6,405 bases of DNA from an uncultured Campylobacter sp. (lineage in GTDB: Bacteria > Campylobacterota > Campylobacteria > Campylobacterales > Campylobacteraceae), in contig NZ_CALIIS010000245.1 in NCBI RefSeq assembly GCF_938017705.1, forward strand, positions 1-6,405. Reading direction: 5' to 3'. The translations under genes were made by a program, and so were the position numbers. Position 1 is the stretch's first letter. Each line of letters starts with the position of its first letter. The notes under the pieces were generated by a model. It saw only the letters and a list, made by a program, of their open reading frames with translations, was not told where the DNA came from and ran no database searches. Shown piece by piece: positions 5,527-6,405 of this stretch.

Positions 5527-6048
5527 TTACTCTTTAGGAGCGCCTGTGTATTGGAAGGTGTATTTAACCGAGAACGGCTCCCACCATTTGCCTACGCCGG
5601 TCGCTTTGTCTGCGTGGCGGCCAAATCCGTTGGCGCTTGGATTTTCGATGTTATAGGTTAGCTCGTAGTTGCCTACACCGTTTACCATCTTGATATTAGC
5701 ACCGTAGTGAGGACCGTCGCTAGCTACCATCGGCATGAAATTTCCCTTTTGAATCTTACCTGTGTCTAGGTTTTTAAGCACGTAAGCGATCTTTAGGTAA
5801 GGGATCCACTCGCCCTCGCCAAATCCGTTTGCGTTGCCTTTGATAGCGTGGATATCCGCCTCAAGGTGGATGTCCGCCTTGCTAGGAGCTAGATCGATGC
5901 CTTTAGGCTCCATATCGATAGGCTGAAGATACACAGCAGCGATCTCCATTCCATTTTGCTCAATCGGCTCGCCGATCGGATGCTCTCCTGCCATTGCTAT
6001 AACAGAGGCTAAGCTTAGCGCCAACATACCTGAAAAAATCTTTTTCAT
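5527..6048 (-). CDS. p19: Periplasmic iron/copper-binding protein P19
   Basis: P19 (Tp34/FetP family) binds metal in the periplasm as a dimer and works with the FTR1 permease in iron uptake. The 173-residue precursor begins with a signal peptide, MKKIFSGMLALSLASVIAMA, probably cut after A20. The metal-site residues known for C. jejuni P19 are recognisable with the same spacing: H61 and E63 in IHLEAD, then M107, D111 and H114 in MPMVASDGPHYGAN. H145 in GFGRHADK is the likely fourth histidine, provided across the dimer. The longer frame, which would start at 6174, runs back through the FTR1 gene; the ATG at 6048 is chosen because AGGAGA stands 6 nt before it and a signal peptide follows at once. 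It lies 14 nt after FTR1 and is surely cotranscribed with it. In C. jejuni this system is repressed by Fur with iron; the operon's upstream promoter is outside the window. Confidence 0.96.
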   Translation of the reverse strand: MKKIFSGMLALSLASVIAMAGEHPIGEPIEQNGMEIAAVYLQPIDMEPKGIDLAPSKADIHLEADIHAIKGNANGFGEGEWIPYLKIAYVLKNLDTGKIQKGNFMPMVASDGPHYGANIKMVNGVGNYELTYNIENPSANGFGRHADKATGVGKWWEPFSVKYTFQYTGAPKE

Positions 6049-6054
6049 CTTTTC

Positions 6055-6060
6055 TCTCCT
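6055..6060 (-). promoter_or_regulatory. Shine-Dalgarno that decides the p19 start
   Basis: AGGAGA on the minus strand lies in the 14-nt gap between the FTR1 stop and the ATG at 6048, with 6 nt spacing. It rules out the longer upstream start. Confidence 0.85.
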
Positions 6061-6062
6061 TA

Positions 6063-6405
6063 TTAAGATTTGTTTTTTTGCTTGTTTTTTAAGATTAAAA
6101 TTCCTGCGATTAGAAGCACGATCATCACCGCTTGCGGCACTAGGCTCTGGACATAAGGATAAAATCCGATCCACGTAATCGTAGGAAGCCCGTCTATCAC
6201 CGTAGGCACGAATACCTTGCCCTCGACTAGCTCCATCACGCCCTTACCCACAAATACGACGGACATATAAAATATGATGACCGATGTAGCAATGAAAAAT
6301 GGCTTGATAGCGATTTTAAGCGAGAATTTTTTGATGACGATATAAACTATAATAAGAGCCGCCAGACCCGCTACGAAGCCTGCTGCTACCATGCTAGTAG
6401 CTGCC
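6063..6405 (-). CDS. FTR1-family iron permease, C-terminal part (partial)
   Basis: The frame is open to the right edge, so the gene continues outside the window; 113 codons plus the stop are visible. FTR1 proteins carry iron across the inner membrane, and in this class P19 is the periplasmic partner. Visible are three hydrophobic segments (about residues 5-24, 34-54 and 88-105 of the visible part) and the conserved block VGKGVMELVEG (52-62), which matches the late GxGIxEL-type motif of the family. The REGLE/REAxE iron-binding motifs expected earlier in the protein are off the window. The C-terminus is short and basic (KNKQKNKS). The in-frame ATG at 6392 is internal, not the start. It corresponds to C. 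jejuni Cj1658. Confidence 0.93.
   Translation of the reverse strand, partial: AATSMVAAGFVAGLAALIIVYIVIKKFSLKIAIKPFFIATSVIIFYMSVVFVGKGVMELVEGKVFVPTVIDGLPTITWIGFYPYVQSLVPQAVMIVLLIAGILILKNKQKNKS

Noticed and set aside
5527..6174. Long 215-codon version of P19 starting at 6174
   Set aside because: Its first 42 residues read through the end of the FTR1 gene in another frame. The ATG at 6048 has a good ribosome-binding site and starts a clear signal peptide.
6063..6392. ATG at 6392 as the FTR1 start
   Set aside because: The frame stays open to the window edge and the visible part is only the last portion of an FTR1 protein, so this Met is internal.

Overview
The window comes from an epsilonproteobacterium, most likely a Campylobacter of the oral group (C. 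gracilis, C. rectus, C. showae, C. curvus or a relative). This rests on three things: the gene order matches the C. jejuni Cj1658-Cj1665 iron-uptake locus, the proteins read as Campylobacter-like, and the composition is moderate in GC with AT-rich spacers. The species assignment is inference.

Every convincing gene is on the minus strand, so transcription runs from the right end (6405) to the left (1). In that order they are: the C-terminal end of an FTR1-type iron permease (cut by the window edge); the periplasmic metal-binding protein P19; a 387-bp non-coding gap; a polytopic membrane protein with a cysteine-rich DUF2318 region and a YHS-like C-terminus; two different FtsX/MacB-type ABC permeases; their ATPase, with an unusual low-complexity tail; a doubtful 124-codon ORF made largely of short tandem repeats; and the first 23 codons of a lipoprotein that is probably the thioredoxin-like protein ending this operon in relatives.

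The expected cooperation is as follows. P19 binds iron and copper in the periplasm and passes iron to FTR1 in the inner membrane. The DUF2318 protein may supply electrons or a metal or Fe-S centre. The ABC module and thioredoxin-like lipoproteins serve accessory roles not settled for this family. From DUF2318 to the ATPase the genes are coupled tightly (a TAATG junction, a 14-bp overlap and a 1-nt gap). FTR1 and P19 are 14 nt apart.

Two places break this compactness. One is the 387-bp spacer at 5140-5526, which holds a strong hairpin after p19, further inverted repeats, a possible internal promoter and three copies of the palindrome AAATTTTAAAATTT. The other is the stretch from about 66 to 690, where the ATPase tail and the next ORF contain 30-, 24- and 15-bp direct repeats. 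I found no CRISPR array, tRNA, rRNA, transposase or phage gene. The locus as a whole is a known type. What is unusual is the repeat-driven expansion, the spacer, and the cysteine-less YHS-like end.
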